DNA of 64,000 nt from DASUBV01 sp036501025 (GCA_036501025.1 DASYBB010000168.1:1-64000); one strand, 5' to 3'; counted from the first letter of the stretch, positions 16,440 to 24,864 are shown. A program made the numbers and translations. The notes: generated from the letters alone by a model not told the origin.

Positions 16440-17099
16440 ATGGAATCCGTCCTTCACCCGGCCGCGTGGTCTCTGGTGATCCCAGTCAAGGTACTTGCCG
16501 AGGCCAAATCGCGCCTGGCGATCCTGACCGGGACATACCGTGCCCAGCTGGCCCTGGCCATGGCGGCGGACACCGTCGCCGCCGCGCTGGCGGCCGCGCC
16601 GGTGGCCGGCGTCATCGCCGTCACCGATGACGCCGTGGTCGGAGCCGAGCTGAGCGACCTCGGGGCCATCGTGATCGGCGACGAGCCCGCGGCGGGCCTG
16701 AACGCGGCGCTGGCGTTCGGCGCCGCCTACTCCGCGGCCCGGTGGCCGGAGCGGGGCCGCGCCGCCATGGCCGGCGACCTGCCCGCGCTGCGGCCCGCCG
16801 AGCTGGCGCTCGCGCTGGACCGGGCCGCGGCGGCCGGCCAGGCCTTCGTCCCGGACGCGGCGGGCACCGGGACCACGCTGTACGCGGCGGGGCCGGGCAC
16901 CGCGTTCTCGCCCGCGTTCGGCCCCGGCTCGCGGGACCGGCACCGCGCCGCGGGCGCCAGGGAGCTCGCCCTGGCGGCCTTCCGCGGCCTGCGCCAGGAC
17001 GTGGACACCCCGGCGGACCTGCAGCTGGCCGCCGCACTCGGCGTCGGCCCGCGGACCGCCGCGGTGCTGGCCTCGGGGCCGGCCTTCGGGCCGGCCTAG
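16440..17099 (+). CDS. cofC: 2-phospho-L-lactate/PEP guanylyltransferase (coenzyme F420 synthesis)
   Basis: CofC/FbiD family, about 219 residues. It attaches GMP to 2-phospholactate (or phosphoenolpyruvate in mycobacterial FbiD) to make the side-chain donor for coenzyme F420. Seen: the N-terminal nucleotidyltransferase motif WSLVIPVKVLAEAKSRL, a central GVIAVTDDAVVGAEL and GDEPAAGLNAALAFG, AMAGDLPALRPAEL, and the C-terminal GPGSRDRHRAAGARELAL. I chose ATG 16440; a start at 16389 would add 17 non-homologous residues. The stop overlaps that of the convergent Lrp-type gene. No other F420 gene is in the window. Confidence 0.93.
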   Translation: MESVLHPAAWSLVIPVKVLAEAKSRLAILTGTYRAQLALAMAADTVAAALAAAPVAGVIAVTDDAVVGAELSDLGAIVIGDEPAAGLNAALAFGAAYSAARWPERGRAAMAGDLPALRPAELALALDRAAAAGQAFVPDAAGTGTTLYAAGPGTAFSPAFGPGSRDRHRAAGARELALAAFRGLRQDVDTPADLQLAAALGVGPRTAAVLASGPAFGPA

Positions 17100-17329
17100 A
17101 TGTGCACGATCGGGCAGGTCAGCGTGCGGGTGATGCCGGAAACGCCCTGGATCTGCGCAACCACCATCTTGCCGAGATCATCGACATTGTCGGCCTCGGC
17201 CCGCACGATCACGTCGTACGGCCCGGTGACGTCGTCCGCCTGCATTACACCGGCGATCTTGGAGATGTGGCCGGCGACCTCGGCGGCCTTTCCGACTTCA
17301 GTCTGGACGAGGATGTACGCGTGAACCAT
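17096..17329 (-). CDS. Stand-alone Lrp/AsnC ligand-binding (RAM) domain protein
   Basis: A 77-residue protein made only of the AsnC/Lrp ligand-binding domain (VHAYILVQTEVGKAAEVAGH, GPYDVIVRAEADNVDDLGKM, ITRTLTCPIV) with no DNA-binding half. Stand-alone RAM proteins form decamers that bind amino acids and may modulate full-length Lrp proteins. ATG 17329 is preceded by GGAGG at 5 bases. It is common in actinomycetes near cofC and thiL. The ligand is unknown. Confidence 0.93.
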   Translation of the reverse strand: MVHAYILVQTEVGKAAEVAGHISKIAGVMQADDVTGPYDVIVRAEADNVDDLGKMVVAQIQGVSGITRTLTCPIVHI

Positions 17330-17441
17330 GTCGTCCTCCTCGGTCGGATGAGTAGGCCCAACGCTACCGTAGTGACCTGGTTTATGGCGCGGGTGCCAGC
17401 GGCCGGATGTGAGCGCCCCCGGGGCGTGTCACCTACTCACC

Positions 17442-17446
17442 GGAGG
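17442..17446 (+). promoter_or_regulatory. Ribosome-binding site deciding the thiL start
   Basis: GGAGG five bases before ATC 17452. The ATG at 17447 directly after it is out of frame with thiL and closes after seven codons (TAG 17468-17470). The spacing therefore supports initiation at ATC, or a sequencing slip in this spot. Confidence 0.55.
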
Positions 17447-17451
17447 ATGCC

Positions 17452-18465
17452 ATCACCGTCGCGGAGCTAGGCGAGTTCGGACTGATCGCGGCGATCAGGG
17501 AACTGCTGCCGCGCGAGCCGGCCCCGCTGCTCGGGGCCGGCGACGACGCCGCGGTCATCAGCGCTCCGGACGGCCGGGTCGTCGCCACCACGGACCTGCT
17601 GGTCGAGGGCCGGCACTTCCGGCGGGACTGGTCGTCCGCGCGCGACGTGGGCGTCAAGGCGGCCGCGCAGAACCTCGCGGACGTCGCCGCCATGGGCGCG
17701 ACCGCGACCGCCCTGCTGATCGGCATCGCCACGCCCGGTGACCTGCCGGTGGCCTGGGCCCTGGACCTGATGCGCGGCGTGGCCGCCGAGTGCGCGCGGG
17801 CCGGGGCGGCCGTCGCCGGCGGCGACGTGACCGGCTCGGACACGCTCATGCTGGGCGTCACCGCGCTCGGCGACCTGGACGGCGCGGCCCCGGTCACCCG
17901 GGCCGGCGCCCGGCCGGGCGACATCCTGGCCGTCGCCGGGCACCTGGGCTGGTCCGCCGCGGGCCTGGCCCTGCTGGCGGCGGGCGCCGCCGACGCCGGG
18001 CCGGAACTGGCCGCGGCCCACCGCCGTCCGCAGCCTCCCTACCACGCGGGGCCGCAGGCGGCCCGGCTCGGCGCCACCTCGATGATCGACATCAGCGACG
18101 GGCTGCTCCAGGACCTCGGGCACGTGGCCGCGGCCAGCGGCGTGTCCATCGACATCGACCCGGCCCGGCTGCCCGGCACCGCGCCGCTGCGCGCGGCCGC
18201 CCGGCGCCTCGGCGCCGACTGGCAGGACTGGGCGCTGGCCGGCGGCGAGGATCACGCGCTGGCCGCCACCTTCCCGGCCGGAACCGAGCTGGCCGCCGGC
18301 TGGGCGGCGCTGGGCGAGGTCCGGGCCGGCTCGGGCGTGCTGGTCGGCTCCCGCCCGCGCGGCGGTCCGGGCGGCTGGAATCATTTTCGCGGCGGCGCGC
18401 AGGAATTATCGGCCGGGACGCCGGCAAAAAGTCGGTTCGGAGTGGCTGATCTGCCGCCAGCTTGA
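17452..18465 (+). CDS. thiL: Thiamine-monophosphate kinase with apparent ATC start
   Basis: Phosphorylates thiamine monophosphate to the active diphosphate, last step of thiamine synthesis. Motifs in order: TVAELGEFGLI at the N-terminus, GAGDDAAV, ATTDLLVEGRHF, VKAAAQNLADVAAMGA, VAGGDVTGSD, HRRPQPPYHAGP, MIDISDGLLQDLGHVA and GGEDHALAATFP. In this frame there is no ATG, GTG or TTG between the stop at 17410 and GTG 17647, which lies inside conserved sequence. The residue where homologues have Met is encoded by ATC 17452, with GGAGG 5 bases before. So either ATC initiates or one base is missing near 17450. About 337 residues, normal length. An uncharacterised gene follows 13 bases downstream, then thiD. 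Confidence 0.88.
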   Translation: MTVAELGEFGLIAAIRELLPREPAPLLGAGDDAAVISAPDGRVVATTDLLVEGRHFRRDWSSARDVGVKAAAQNLADVAAMGATATALLIGIATPGDLPVAWALDLMRGVAAECARAGAAVAGGDVTGSDTLMLGVTALGDLDGAAPVTRAGARPGDILAVAGHLGWSAAGLALLAAGAADAGPELAAAHRRPQPPYHAGPQAARLGATSMIDISDGLLQDLGHVAAASGVSIDIDPARLPGTAPLRAAARRLGADWQDWALAGGEDHALAATFPAGTELAAGWAALGEVRAGSGVLVGSRPRGGPGGWNHFRGGAQELSAGTPAKSRFGVADLPPA

Positions 18466-18478
18466 TATAAACCCCCTG

Positions 18479-19381
18479 ATGCCGAGTCATCGCCAGGGGA
18501 GCATTCCAAAGCACAGGGCGCGGCGCCCGGATGAGAATTCAGGCCGCCACAGCCAGCTGAATGCTGCAATCCCGGCGAAACGGATCGTGCCCGAGTCCGG
18601 CCCTGGCCCGGACCACTCTGGTGCCGGGCCGGCTGCGCCGGAGCCGCCGACCCAGCCGCTGCCCCCGCTCGGCGGCGGCCGCGGCCCGGCCGCCGGGCCC
18701 GGCAGTGACGCCAGGGACGGCGCGGACGACAGCGACGGCAGGGACGGGGGACCCGTCCCCCGCGGCCGCCACGGCCGGGTGGCCCGGTCGCCCGACGCGG
18801 TGATCGCCGGGACCCGCAGCGCCGCCTCGTCCCGCCGGATGCGCGGGCTGCTGGTGACGCCGTGGTTCGCGGCCGGGGCCGGTTTCGTCATCGCCGCGGC
18901 GCTGTCGCTGAATGCCCCGCGGACGTTCCTCACCTACCGCCCGAACGACCAGCCGAACACCTCGAAATGCGCGACCTGCGTGGCCCCGGAATCGGTGCCG
19001 ACGTCCAAGCCCGGCGTCCAGATCCGGTCGGTCAATCCCGCCGTCATCGGCGGCATCGGCGCCGCCGGCCCGGTCGTTCCCATTCACCTCGGCCCGGAGC
19101 AGAACGGCGTCTTCAGCGTGACGATCACGCTGCCGGCCGGCCAGGCGCGCACGGACTGGCGGCTGCGGTTCGCGCTGCCCGGCCGGACCGTCATGGGAGT
19201 CCTCGGCGCCCACTGGCTGGCGGACGCGAGTGACGACGGCGGGGTGGCGGCCCGGCAGGCCGCGGGCGGGTACGTGGCACCCACCGACCCCGCGGGCGTG
19301 AGCTTCAAGGTCTCGGTGTCCGGCTCACCGGTGGCCCCGGTCGGCTGCGTGCTCAACGGCAAGCCCTGCCGCTTCCGGTAG
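18479..19381 (+). CDS. Uncharacterised single-pass membrane protein with extracytoplasmic domain
   Basis: About 300 residues if ATG 18479 is used; a later start such as GTG 18587 is possible. The first roughly 120 residues are disordered (Pro/Gly/Arg/Asp-rich). One hydrophobic segment (LLVTPWFAAGAGFVIAAALSL, about 125-145) is followed by about 155 residues outside the membrane with two cysteine pairs (KCATC and GCVLNGKPC), probably disulfides, and beta-rich text such as VFSVTITLPAGQARTDWRLR that recalls cellulose-binding-like beta-sandwiches. I do not recognise a named family. It lies between thiL and thiD on the same strand, but a thiamine role is not implied. Confidence 0.7.
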   Translation: MPSHRQGSIPKHRARRPDENSGRHSQLNAAIPAKRIVPESGPGPDHSGAGPAAPEPPTQPLPPLGGGRGPAAGPGSDARDGADDSDGRDGGPVPRGRHGRVARSPDAVIAGTRSAASSRRMRGLLVTPWFAAGAGFVIAAALSLNAPRTFLTYRPNDQPNTSKCATCVAPESVPTSKPGVQIRSVNPAVIGGIGAAGPVVPIHLGPEQNGVFSVTITLPAGQARTDWRLRFALPGRTVMGVLGAHWLADASDDGGVAARQAAGGYVAPTDPAGVSFKVSVSGSPVAPVGCVLNGKPCRFR

Positions 19382-19424
19382 CGGCCGGCCTGATGACCGG
19401 CGGGCGGCCGTTAGGCTGGCGCTC

Positions 19425-20252
19425 ATGACGTCGACCCCGCCGCGGGTCCTGGCTATCGCCGGCTCTGATTCCGGTGGCGGCGCGGGCATCCAGGCTGACC
19501 TGAAGACCATGCTGGCCCTGGGCGTCCACGGCATGACCGCCGTCACCGCGGTCACGGCCCAGAACTCGCTCGGCGTGCAGGGCTACTGGGAACTGCCGCC
19601 CGAGGCGGTCCGCGCCCAGCTGGCCTCCGTGCTGGGCGACATCGGCGTCGACGCGATCAAGACCGGGATGCTGGCCTCGGCGGCCATCGTGCACGCCGTC
19701 TGCGACGAGCTGGAGCCGGCCGCCGGGGCGGCCCCGCTCATCGTGGACCCGGTCGCGGTGTCCAAGCACGGCGACAGCCTGCTGTCGGGCGACGCCGTGG
19801 ACGCTATCCGCGGCCGGCTGCTGCCGCTGGCCACGATGGTGACGCCGAATCTCCCCGAGGCCGAGCTGCTGTCCGGCCTCCCGATCGCCGACGAGGCGGG
19901 CATGCTGGCCGCCGCCCGCGTGATCGGCGCGATGGGGCCGCGCTGGGTCCTGGTCAAGGGCGGGCACCTGAGCGGGAATCCGGTCGACCTGCTGGTCAGC
20001 GAGACCCGCGTGATCCGCTGTCCCGGCCGGCGCATCGCCAGCCGCCACACTCACGGAACCGGGTGCACCCTGGCCTCGGCCATCGCCGCCGAGCTGGCCC
20101 TGGGCGCGGACATCCACGGCGCCGTCATCGCGGCCCGGGAGTACGTCGCCGGGGCTATCGCGGGCGGCTTCGCGCTGGGCACAGGGATCGGCCCGGTCGA
20201 TCACGGCTGGAAACTGCGCGTGAGCGATCGGGCCGGAGTGAGCCGAGCTTGA
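19425..20252 (+). CDS. thiD: Bifunctional hydroxymethylpyrimidine kinase / phosphomethylpyrimidine kinase
   Basis: Phosphorylates HMP and HMP-phosphate for thiamine synthesis (275 residues). Ribokinase-like fold: VLAIAGSDSGGGAGIQADLK at the N-terminus, GVHGMTAVTAVTAQN, IVDPVAVSKHGDSLL, VTPNLPEAELLSG, VLVKGGHLSGNP and the anion-hole region HTHGTGCTLASAIAAELALG. All catalytic landmarks are present and length is normal. The gene follows thiL and the unknown membrane protein in one orientation, and converges on rpmB 12 bases away. Confidence 0.96.
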   Translation: MTSTPPRVLAIAGSDSGGGAGIQADLKTMLALGVHGMTAVTAVTAQNSLGVQGYWELPPEAVRAQLASVLGDIGVDAIKTGMLASAAIVHAVCDELEPAAGAAPLIVDPVAVSKHGDSLLSGDAVDAIRGRLLPLATMVTPNLPEAELLSGLPIADEAGMLAAARVIGAMGPRWVLVKGGHLSGNPVDLLVSETRVIRCPGRRIASRHTHGTGCTLASAIAAELALGADIHGAVIAAREYVAGAIAGGFALGTGIGPVDHGWKLRVSDRAGVSRA

Positions 20253-20264
20253 GCGATCCCCGCG

Positions 20265-20450
20265 CTAGCGGGTGATCTTGCCGGCCTTGATGCAGGACGT
20301 GCAGACGTTCAGGTGGCGGGGCGTCTTGCCCACCATCGCGCGGACGCGCTGAACGTTCGGGTTCCAGCGGCGCGGGGTGCGGCGGTGCGAGTGCGACACG
20401 TTGTTGCCGAAGCCCGGCCCCTTACCGCAGACATCGCAGACGGCAGCCAC
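20265..20450 (-). CDS. rpmB: 50S ribosomal protein L28, zinc-type
   Basis: A 61-residue ribosomal protein starting at GTG 20450 (MAAVCDVCGKGPGFGNNVSH) with SHRRTPRRWNPNVQRV and ending GKITR. It has two CxxC pairs (CDVC and CTSC), the zinc-binding form; many Streptomyces also have a zinc-free copy under zinc control. A longer open frame upstream lacks homology. It is divergent from recG, as in other actinomycetes. Confidence 0.95.
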   Translation of the reverse strand: MAAVCDVCGKGPGFGNNVSHSHRRTPRRWNPNVQRVRAMVGKTPRHLNVCTSCIKAGKITR

Positions 20451-20622
20451 GGGACGCTCCAAAGGGTTTGAGACAGAATCGGACGCCCGGCTAAACCAGG
20501 CAGTTGCTGAAGGATAGCCGACACGCGGCGGTTCGCGCGAGCCGGGCGGTCCGCGGTGGCCGCCACCCGGCTCGCCGCAGCGACGGGTCACGACTGACAG
20601 TAGCGACCTCTATTCTGCTCAG

Positions 20623-22875
20623 ATGGCGACGATCCGGGACCCGCTGCGCCTGGTCATCGGCGACAAGGCCGCGAAGAAGCTCGACAGCGCCCTGGGCCTG
20701 CGCACGGTCGGCGACCTGCTCGGTCACTACCCGCGCCGGTACGCCCGGCACGGGGAGCTGACCAGCCTGGCCGGCCTGGTCGAGGGCGAGCACGTCACGG
20801 TGATGGCCGAGGTCGCCTCGGTGTCCACCCGCCCGATGCGCAACCGGCGCGGCTCGATCTTCGAGGCCATCGTCACCGACGGGCACGGCCGGCTGACGCT
20901 GACGTTCTTCGGCCGTGGCCACCAGGGCTGGCGCGAGGAGAAGCTCCAGCCCGGCATGCGCGGCCTGTTCTCGGGCCAGGTGTCCAGTTTCCGCGGCAAG
21001 CGCCAGCTGGCCCACCCCGACTACGAGCTGCTGGGGGAGGGCGCGGCCGGGACCCGCGCGGCCGAGTTCGCGGCCGAGCTGATCCCGATCTACCCGGCCA
21101 CGGCCCAGGTGGCCTCGTGGCGGATCGCGGACTCGGTGCGGATCGCGCTCGACGTCCTGGACGTGCCCGCCGACCCGCTGCCGGCCGCGGTCCGGCGCGA
21201 GCACGGGCTGCCGGGCTACGCCGACGCGCTGCGCGGCATCCACCGCCCGGTCGACTACGCCGACCGGGACCGGGCCAGGGAGCGCCTGAAGTGGGACGAG
21301 GCGTTCGTCCTGCAGGTCGCGCTGGCCCAGCGCCGCCGGGCCGCGGCCGACTACTCCGCGATCCCGCGGCCCCGGGTGCCGGGCGGCCTGCTGGACGCCT
21401 TCGACGCGACCCTGCCGTTCGAGCTGACCCTCGGCCAGCAGCTGGCCGGGGCGGAGATCGCCGCCGAGCTGGCCGCCGACCACCCCATGAACCGGCTGCT
21501 CCAGGGCGAGGTCGGCTCCGGCAAGACGATCATCGCGGTCCGGGCCATGCTGCAGGCCGTCGACGCCGCCGGGCAGGCCGCGCTGCTGGCCCCCACCGAG
21601 GTGCTCGCGCAGCAGCACTACCGCTCGATCACCGCCCTGCTCGGCCCGCTCGGCCAGGCCGGCCAGCTGGGCGGGGCCGAGCACGCGACCCGGGTCACGC
21701 TGCTGACCGGCTCGATGGGGGCCGCCGCCCGCCGCCGGGCGCTGCTGGAGGCGGCCTCGGGCGAGGCGGGCATCGTGATCGGGACGCACGCCCTGCTCCA
21801 GGAGCATGTCCAGTTCGCCGACCTCAGCCTGGTCGTCATCGACGAGCAGCACCGGTTCGGCGTGGAGCAGCGCGACGCGCTGCGCGACAAGGCGGGTGAC
21901 GGCCGGCCCCACGTCCTGGTCATGACGGCCACGCCGATCCCGCGGACGGTGGCCATGACGGTCTTCGGCGACCTGGACATGTCCATCCTGACCGAGCTGC
22001 CCGCGGGCCGCCAGCCCATCGCCACGCACGTCGTCCCGGCCGCCGAGCGGCCGCACTACCTGGCCCGGACCTGGGCGCGGATCCGGGAGGAGGTGGCCAG
22101 CGGCCGCCAGGCCTACATCGTCTGCCCCCGGATCGGCGACGGCTCGGATGCCCCGCCCGGCGCGGGCGGCCCGGCCCGCGGCGTCACCGAGGACGAGATC
22201 AGCCTGGACAGCGAGGGCCGCCTGGACATCACCGAGGAGGAGGCGCAGCAGGCCGCCCTGCGGCCGCCGATCGCCGTCCTGGACCTGGCCGCCGAGCTCG
22301 CCGGCGGCGAGCTCGCCGGCCTGCGCACCGCCATCATGCACGGCCGGCTCGGCCCGGAGGAGAAGGACAAGGTCATGCTGGCCTTCGCCGACGGCACGGT
22401 GGACGTCCTGATCACCACCACCGTGGTCGAGGTCGGCGTCGACGTCCCCAATGCGACCGTGATGGTCATCATGGACGCCGAGCGGTTCGGGGTGTCCCAG
22501 CTGCATCAGCTGCGCGGCCGGGTCGGCCGCGGCCGCGAGCAGGGCCTGTGCCTCCTGGTCACCGAGGTGCCGGCGGACGGCCCCGGCCGGGACCGGCTGG
22601 CCGCCGTGGCGGCCACTCCCGACGGCTTCGAGCTGTCCCGGATCGACCTCCGGCAGCGCCGCGAGGGCAACGTGCTCGGCACCGCGCAGTCCGGCCGCCG
22701 GACCAGCCTGCGGCTGCTCCAGCTGACCGACGACGAGGACCTGATCGTCGCGGCCCGCGGCGAGGCCACCGCCCTGGTCGACGCCGACCCGGCGCTGGCC
22801 GGGGAGCCCGCGCTGGCCGACGCCGTGGCCACCCTGCTGGACCGCGAGCAGGCCGAGTACCTGGAGAAAGCCTGA
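20623..22875 (+). CDS. recG: ATP-dependent DNA helicase RecG
   Basis: Branch-migration helicase that regresses stalled forks and processes Holliday junctions. 750 residues: N-terminal wedge/OB domain (LLGHYPRRYARHGELTSL, VSTRPMRNRRGSIFEA), helicase motif I GEVGSGKT near 302-309, motif II DEQHRFG, motif III MTATPIPRT, and the C-terminal half with TTTVVEVGVDVPNATVMVI and QLHQLRGRVGRG. A short insertion rich in Gly/Pro (GDGSDAPPGAGGPARG) sits between the two helicase lobes. It shares three bases with the proposed start of rsmD. Confidence 0.97.
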   Translation: MATIRDPLRLVIGDKAAKKLDSALGLRTVGDLLGHYPRRYARHGELTSLAGLVEGEHVTVMAEVASVSTRPMRNRRGSIFEAIVTDGHGRLTLTFFGRGHQGWREEKLQPGMRGLFSGQVSSFRGKRQLAHPDYELLGEGAAGTRAAEFAAELIPIYPATAQVASWRIADSVRIALDVLDVPADPLPAAVRREHGLPGYADALRGIHRPVDYADRDRARERLKWDEAFVLQVALAQRRRAAADYSAIPRPRVPGGLLDAFDATLPFELTLGQQLAGAEIAAELAADHPMNRLLQGEVGSGKTIIAVRAMLQAVDAAGQAALLAPTEVLAQQHYRSITALLGPLGQAGQLGGAEHATRVTLLTGSMGAAARRRALLEAASGEAGIVIGTHALLQEHVQFADLSLVVIDEQHRFGVEQRDALRDKAGDGRPHVLVMTATPIPRTVAMTVFGDLDMSILTELPAGRQPIATHVVPAAERPHYLARTWARIREEVASGRQAYIVCPRIGDGSDAPPGAGGPARGVTEDEISLDSEGRLDITEEEAQQAALRPPIAVLDLAAELAGGELAGLRTAIMHGRLGPEEKDKVMLAFADGTVDVLITTTVVEVGVDVPNATVMVIMDAERFGVSQLHQLRGRVGRGREQGLCLLVTEVPADGPGRDRLAAVAATPDGFELSRIDLRQRREGNVLGTAQSGRRTSLRLLQLTDDEDLIVAARGEATALVDADPALAGEPALADAVATLLDREQAEYLEKA

Positions 22876-23471
22876 CCCGGATCATCGCCGGGCGGGCCGG
22901 CGGCCGGCGGCTGGCCGTGCCGCCCGGAAAGTCCACCCGCCCCACCAGCGACCGCGCCCGCGAGGGCCTGTTCGCCGCGGTGACGGCCAGCCGCGGCGGG
23001 CTCGACGGCGCGCGCGTGCTGGACCTGTACGCCGGCTCCGGCGCGATCGGCCTCGAGTCACTGTCCCGCGGCGCCGCCGAGGCGCTGATGATCGAGTCTG
23101 ACCCCCGTGCGGCCCGCGTGATCAGGGAGAACATCGCGGCCATCGGGCTGCCCGGCGCGCGGCTGGTGACCGACCGGGCGGAGCGGGCGCTGGCCCGCGG
23201 GCCCGGCGGCGCGGCGCGGGACTTCGTGTTCGCGGACCCGCCCTACGCCGTCAGCAACACCGATATGGAACGAATCCTGGCCGCCCTGGTCACCCACGCC
23301 TGGCTGGCGCCCGGGGCGCTGGTCGTGGTGGAGCGCGCGGCTCGGTCGGACCCGCTGAGCTGGCCCGCCGGCTATCTGGGCGATAGGTCCCGTCGTTACG
23401 GCGAAGCGGTGCTCTGGTACGGTCACGCCGGGGGCCCAGGTCAAGCGGGGGCGCACGAGACGGGAGCGTAA
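22872..23471 (+). CDS. rsmD: 16S rRNA (guanine966-N2)-methyltransferase, apparent CTG start
   Basis: Methylates G966 of 16S rRNA. About 199 residues: RIIAGRAGGRRLAVPPGKST, RPTSDRAREGLFAAV, the SAM-binding loop DLYAGSGAIGLESLSRG and catalytic FVFADPPYA. The residue that is Met in homologues (M-T-R-I-I-A-G) is encoded by CTG 22872, which overlaps the recG TGA as CTGA. GGAG at 22863-22866 is spaced 5 bases. No ATG, GTG or TTG occurs in frame close upstream, and the first one downstream lies inside the fold. CTG initiation is therefore the simplest reading; the C-terminal tail is slightly extended. coaD follows 6 bases later. Confidence 0.9.
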   Translation: MTRIIAGRAGGRRLAVPPGKSTRPTSDRAREGLFAAVTASRGGLDGARVLDLYAGSGAIGLESLSRGAAEALMIESDPRAARVIRENIAAIGLPGARLVTDRAERALARGPGGAARDFVFADPPYAVSNTDMERILAALVTHAWLAPGALVVVERAARSDPLSWPAGYLGDRSRRYGEAVLWYGHAGGPGQAGAHETGA

Positions 23472-23477
23472 TTCGAC

Positions 23478-23957
23478 ATGCGGCGCGTCGTCTGTCCAGG
23501 CTCGTTCGATCCGGTGACGAACGGTCATCTCGACATCATTTCCCGCGCGTCTGCAGTCTATGACGAAGTTGTCGTGGCTGTAGTCCTCAATCCCAGCAAG
23601 ATTCCCATGTTCACGGCCGATGAGCGGGTCGAAATGCTCCGCGATGTCCTGAAGGAGCGGCCCAACGTGACGGTGGCCCGGTTCGAGGGCCTGACCGTGG
23701 ACTTCTGCCGGGCCAACGACATCACGGCCATCGTCAAGGGCCTGCGGGCCGTCAGCGACTTTGACTACGAGCTGCAGATGGCGCAGATGAACTACAGCCA
23801 GGCCGGGGTCGAGACGATGTTCATGACCACCAACCCGCTGTACGCCTTCCTGTCATCGAGCCTGGTCAAGGAATTCGCCAAGTACGGCGGCGACGTGACC
23901 GGGCTGGTGCCCGAGATCGTCAACAGCCGCCTGTCCAGCCGCCTGGCCGAGGGCTAG
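23478..23957 (+). CDS. coaD: Phosphopantetheine adenylyltransferase
   Basis: Adenylates 4'-phosphopantetheine in coenzyme A synthesis. 159 residues, the usual size. The nucleotidyltransferase signature CPGSFDPVTNGHLDII (TxGH) is at residues 5-20, then VLNPSKIPMFTADERVEML, GLRAVSDFDYELQMAQMN and TTNPLYAFLSSSLVKEFA. It follows rsmD by 6 bases, the conserved rsmD-coaD pairing. Confidence 0.97.
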   Translation: MRRVVCPGSFDPVTNGHLDIISRASAVYDEVVVAVVLNPSKIPMFTADERVEMLRDVLKERPNVTVARFEGLTVDFCRANDITAIVKGLRAVSDFDYELQMAQMNYSQAGVETMFMTTNPLYAFLSSSLVKEFAKYGGDVTGLVPEIVNSRLSSRLAEG

Positions 23958-24000
23958 CCCCTCGCCGGCGCCCGCCATCCGGAGGGCCAGCGTGCACAAG

Positions 24001-24030
24001 TTGGGGTTAGCGCAGGCAGGCCGGTATGCT
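24001..24030 (+). promoter_or_regulatory. Possible promoter before the DUF177 gene
   Basis: TTGGGG (24001-24006), an 18-base spacer, then TATGCT (24025-24030). It would drive the DUF177-rpmF-rnc-mutM group. Only a moderate consensus match. Confidence 0.35.
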
Positions 24031-24065
24031 TGGCGGCCAATGCCATGCCACACCCGTTCTTAGCC

Positions 24066-24620
24066 ATGTCACATCAGCGAAGCAAGCACCAGAAGCGCTC
24101 CGACCCGACGGGACCGCTTGTCTTTGACATCCGGACCCTCGGACCAGGGACAGCGCGCACCGACCGGCGTACCAGCCCGGCACCTGCCGATTTGGGCGTC
24201 GAGCTGGTGCGAGTGCCCGTCGGTGCCGACCTCGAGCTGGAAGTCCAGCTGGAGGGCGTCACCGAGGGCGTGCTGGTCACCGCCACGGTGACCGCACCCC
24301 TCGTCGGCGAGTGCGCGCGGTGCCTGGACCCGTTTACGTCGGCCACGACGGTGCGGTTCCAGGAGCTGTACACGCTGGAGGAGGCAGCGGCGGCTGCTGA
24401 CGGCTACGTCCTGGACGGCGGCCTGCTCGACCTCGAGCCGGCCCTGCGGGACGCACTCGTGCTGGAGCTGCCGCTGTCGCCGCTGTGCACGGCTGACTGC
24501 CTGGGCCTGTGCTCGCAGTGCGGCGTCCGCCTGGCGGAGGCCCCGCCGGATCACGGGCACGAGGAGCGCGGTCCGATGTGGGCGGCATTGAAAGACGTTC
24601 GCGTGAGCGAGCCCGAGTAA
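24066..24620 (+). CDS. YceD/DUF177 family protein
   Basis: About 184 residues. Homologues sit before rpmF almost everywhere; YceD is needed for normal 23S rRNA levels in E. coli and plants, though the mechanism is not settled. Seen: LVFDIRTLGPGTARTDR near the N-terminus, VTAPLVGECARCLDPFTSAT in the centre and LPLSPLCTADCLGLCSQCGV near the C-terminus, giving paired cysteines that may bind metal. Starts at TTG 24030 or ATG 24045 are also possible; 24066 matches homologue lengths best, though no clear ribosome-binding site precedes it. rpmF follows 15 bases downstream. Confidence 0.88.
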   Translation: MSHQRSKHQKRSDPTGPLVFDIRTLGPGTARTDRRTSPAPADLGVELVRVPVGADLELEVQLEGVTEGVLVTATVTAPLVGECARCLDPFTSATTVRFQELYTLEEAAAAADGYVLDGGLLDLEPALRDALVLELPLSPLCTADCLGLCSQCGVRLAEAPPDHGHEERGPMWAALKDVRVSEPE

Positions 24621-24635
24621 CCGAAGGAGCCCTCA

Positions 24636-24812
24636 GTGGCCGTACCGAAGCGGCGGAAGTCGCGCAGCAACACCCGGACTCGCCGCGCCCAGTGGAAGGC
24701 GGCGCTGCCGTCGCTGGTGGCGTGCCAGAACTGCCGCGAGCCGCACCTTCAGCACACCGCGTGCCCGAACTGCGGGACCTACAACCGGCGCCAGGTGCTG
24801 ACTCCTTCCTGA
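24636..24812 (+). CDS. rpmF: 50S ribosomal protein L32
   Basis: A 58-residue ribosomal protein with GTG start 24636 and GGAG 6 bases before it. It begins AVPKRRKSRSNTRTRRAQWK and carries CQNC...CPNC, the zinc-binding form, ending NRRQVLTPS. Placed between DUF177 and rnc as in most bacteria. Short and GTG-started, so easily missed. Confidence 0.95.
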   Translation: MAVPKRRKSRSNTRTRRAQWKAALPSLVACQNCREPHLQHTACPNCGTYNRRQVLTPS

Positions 24813-24864
24813 CGCGCTCCGAGCGGAGACTCGCGCCGCGGCCGGCGCGGGCAAGGAGGAGATC

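Noticed and set aside
17447..17470. ATG 17447 as the thiL start
   Set aside because: It is out of frame and ends at TAG after seven codons; using it would need an added base.
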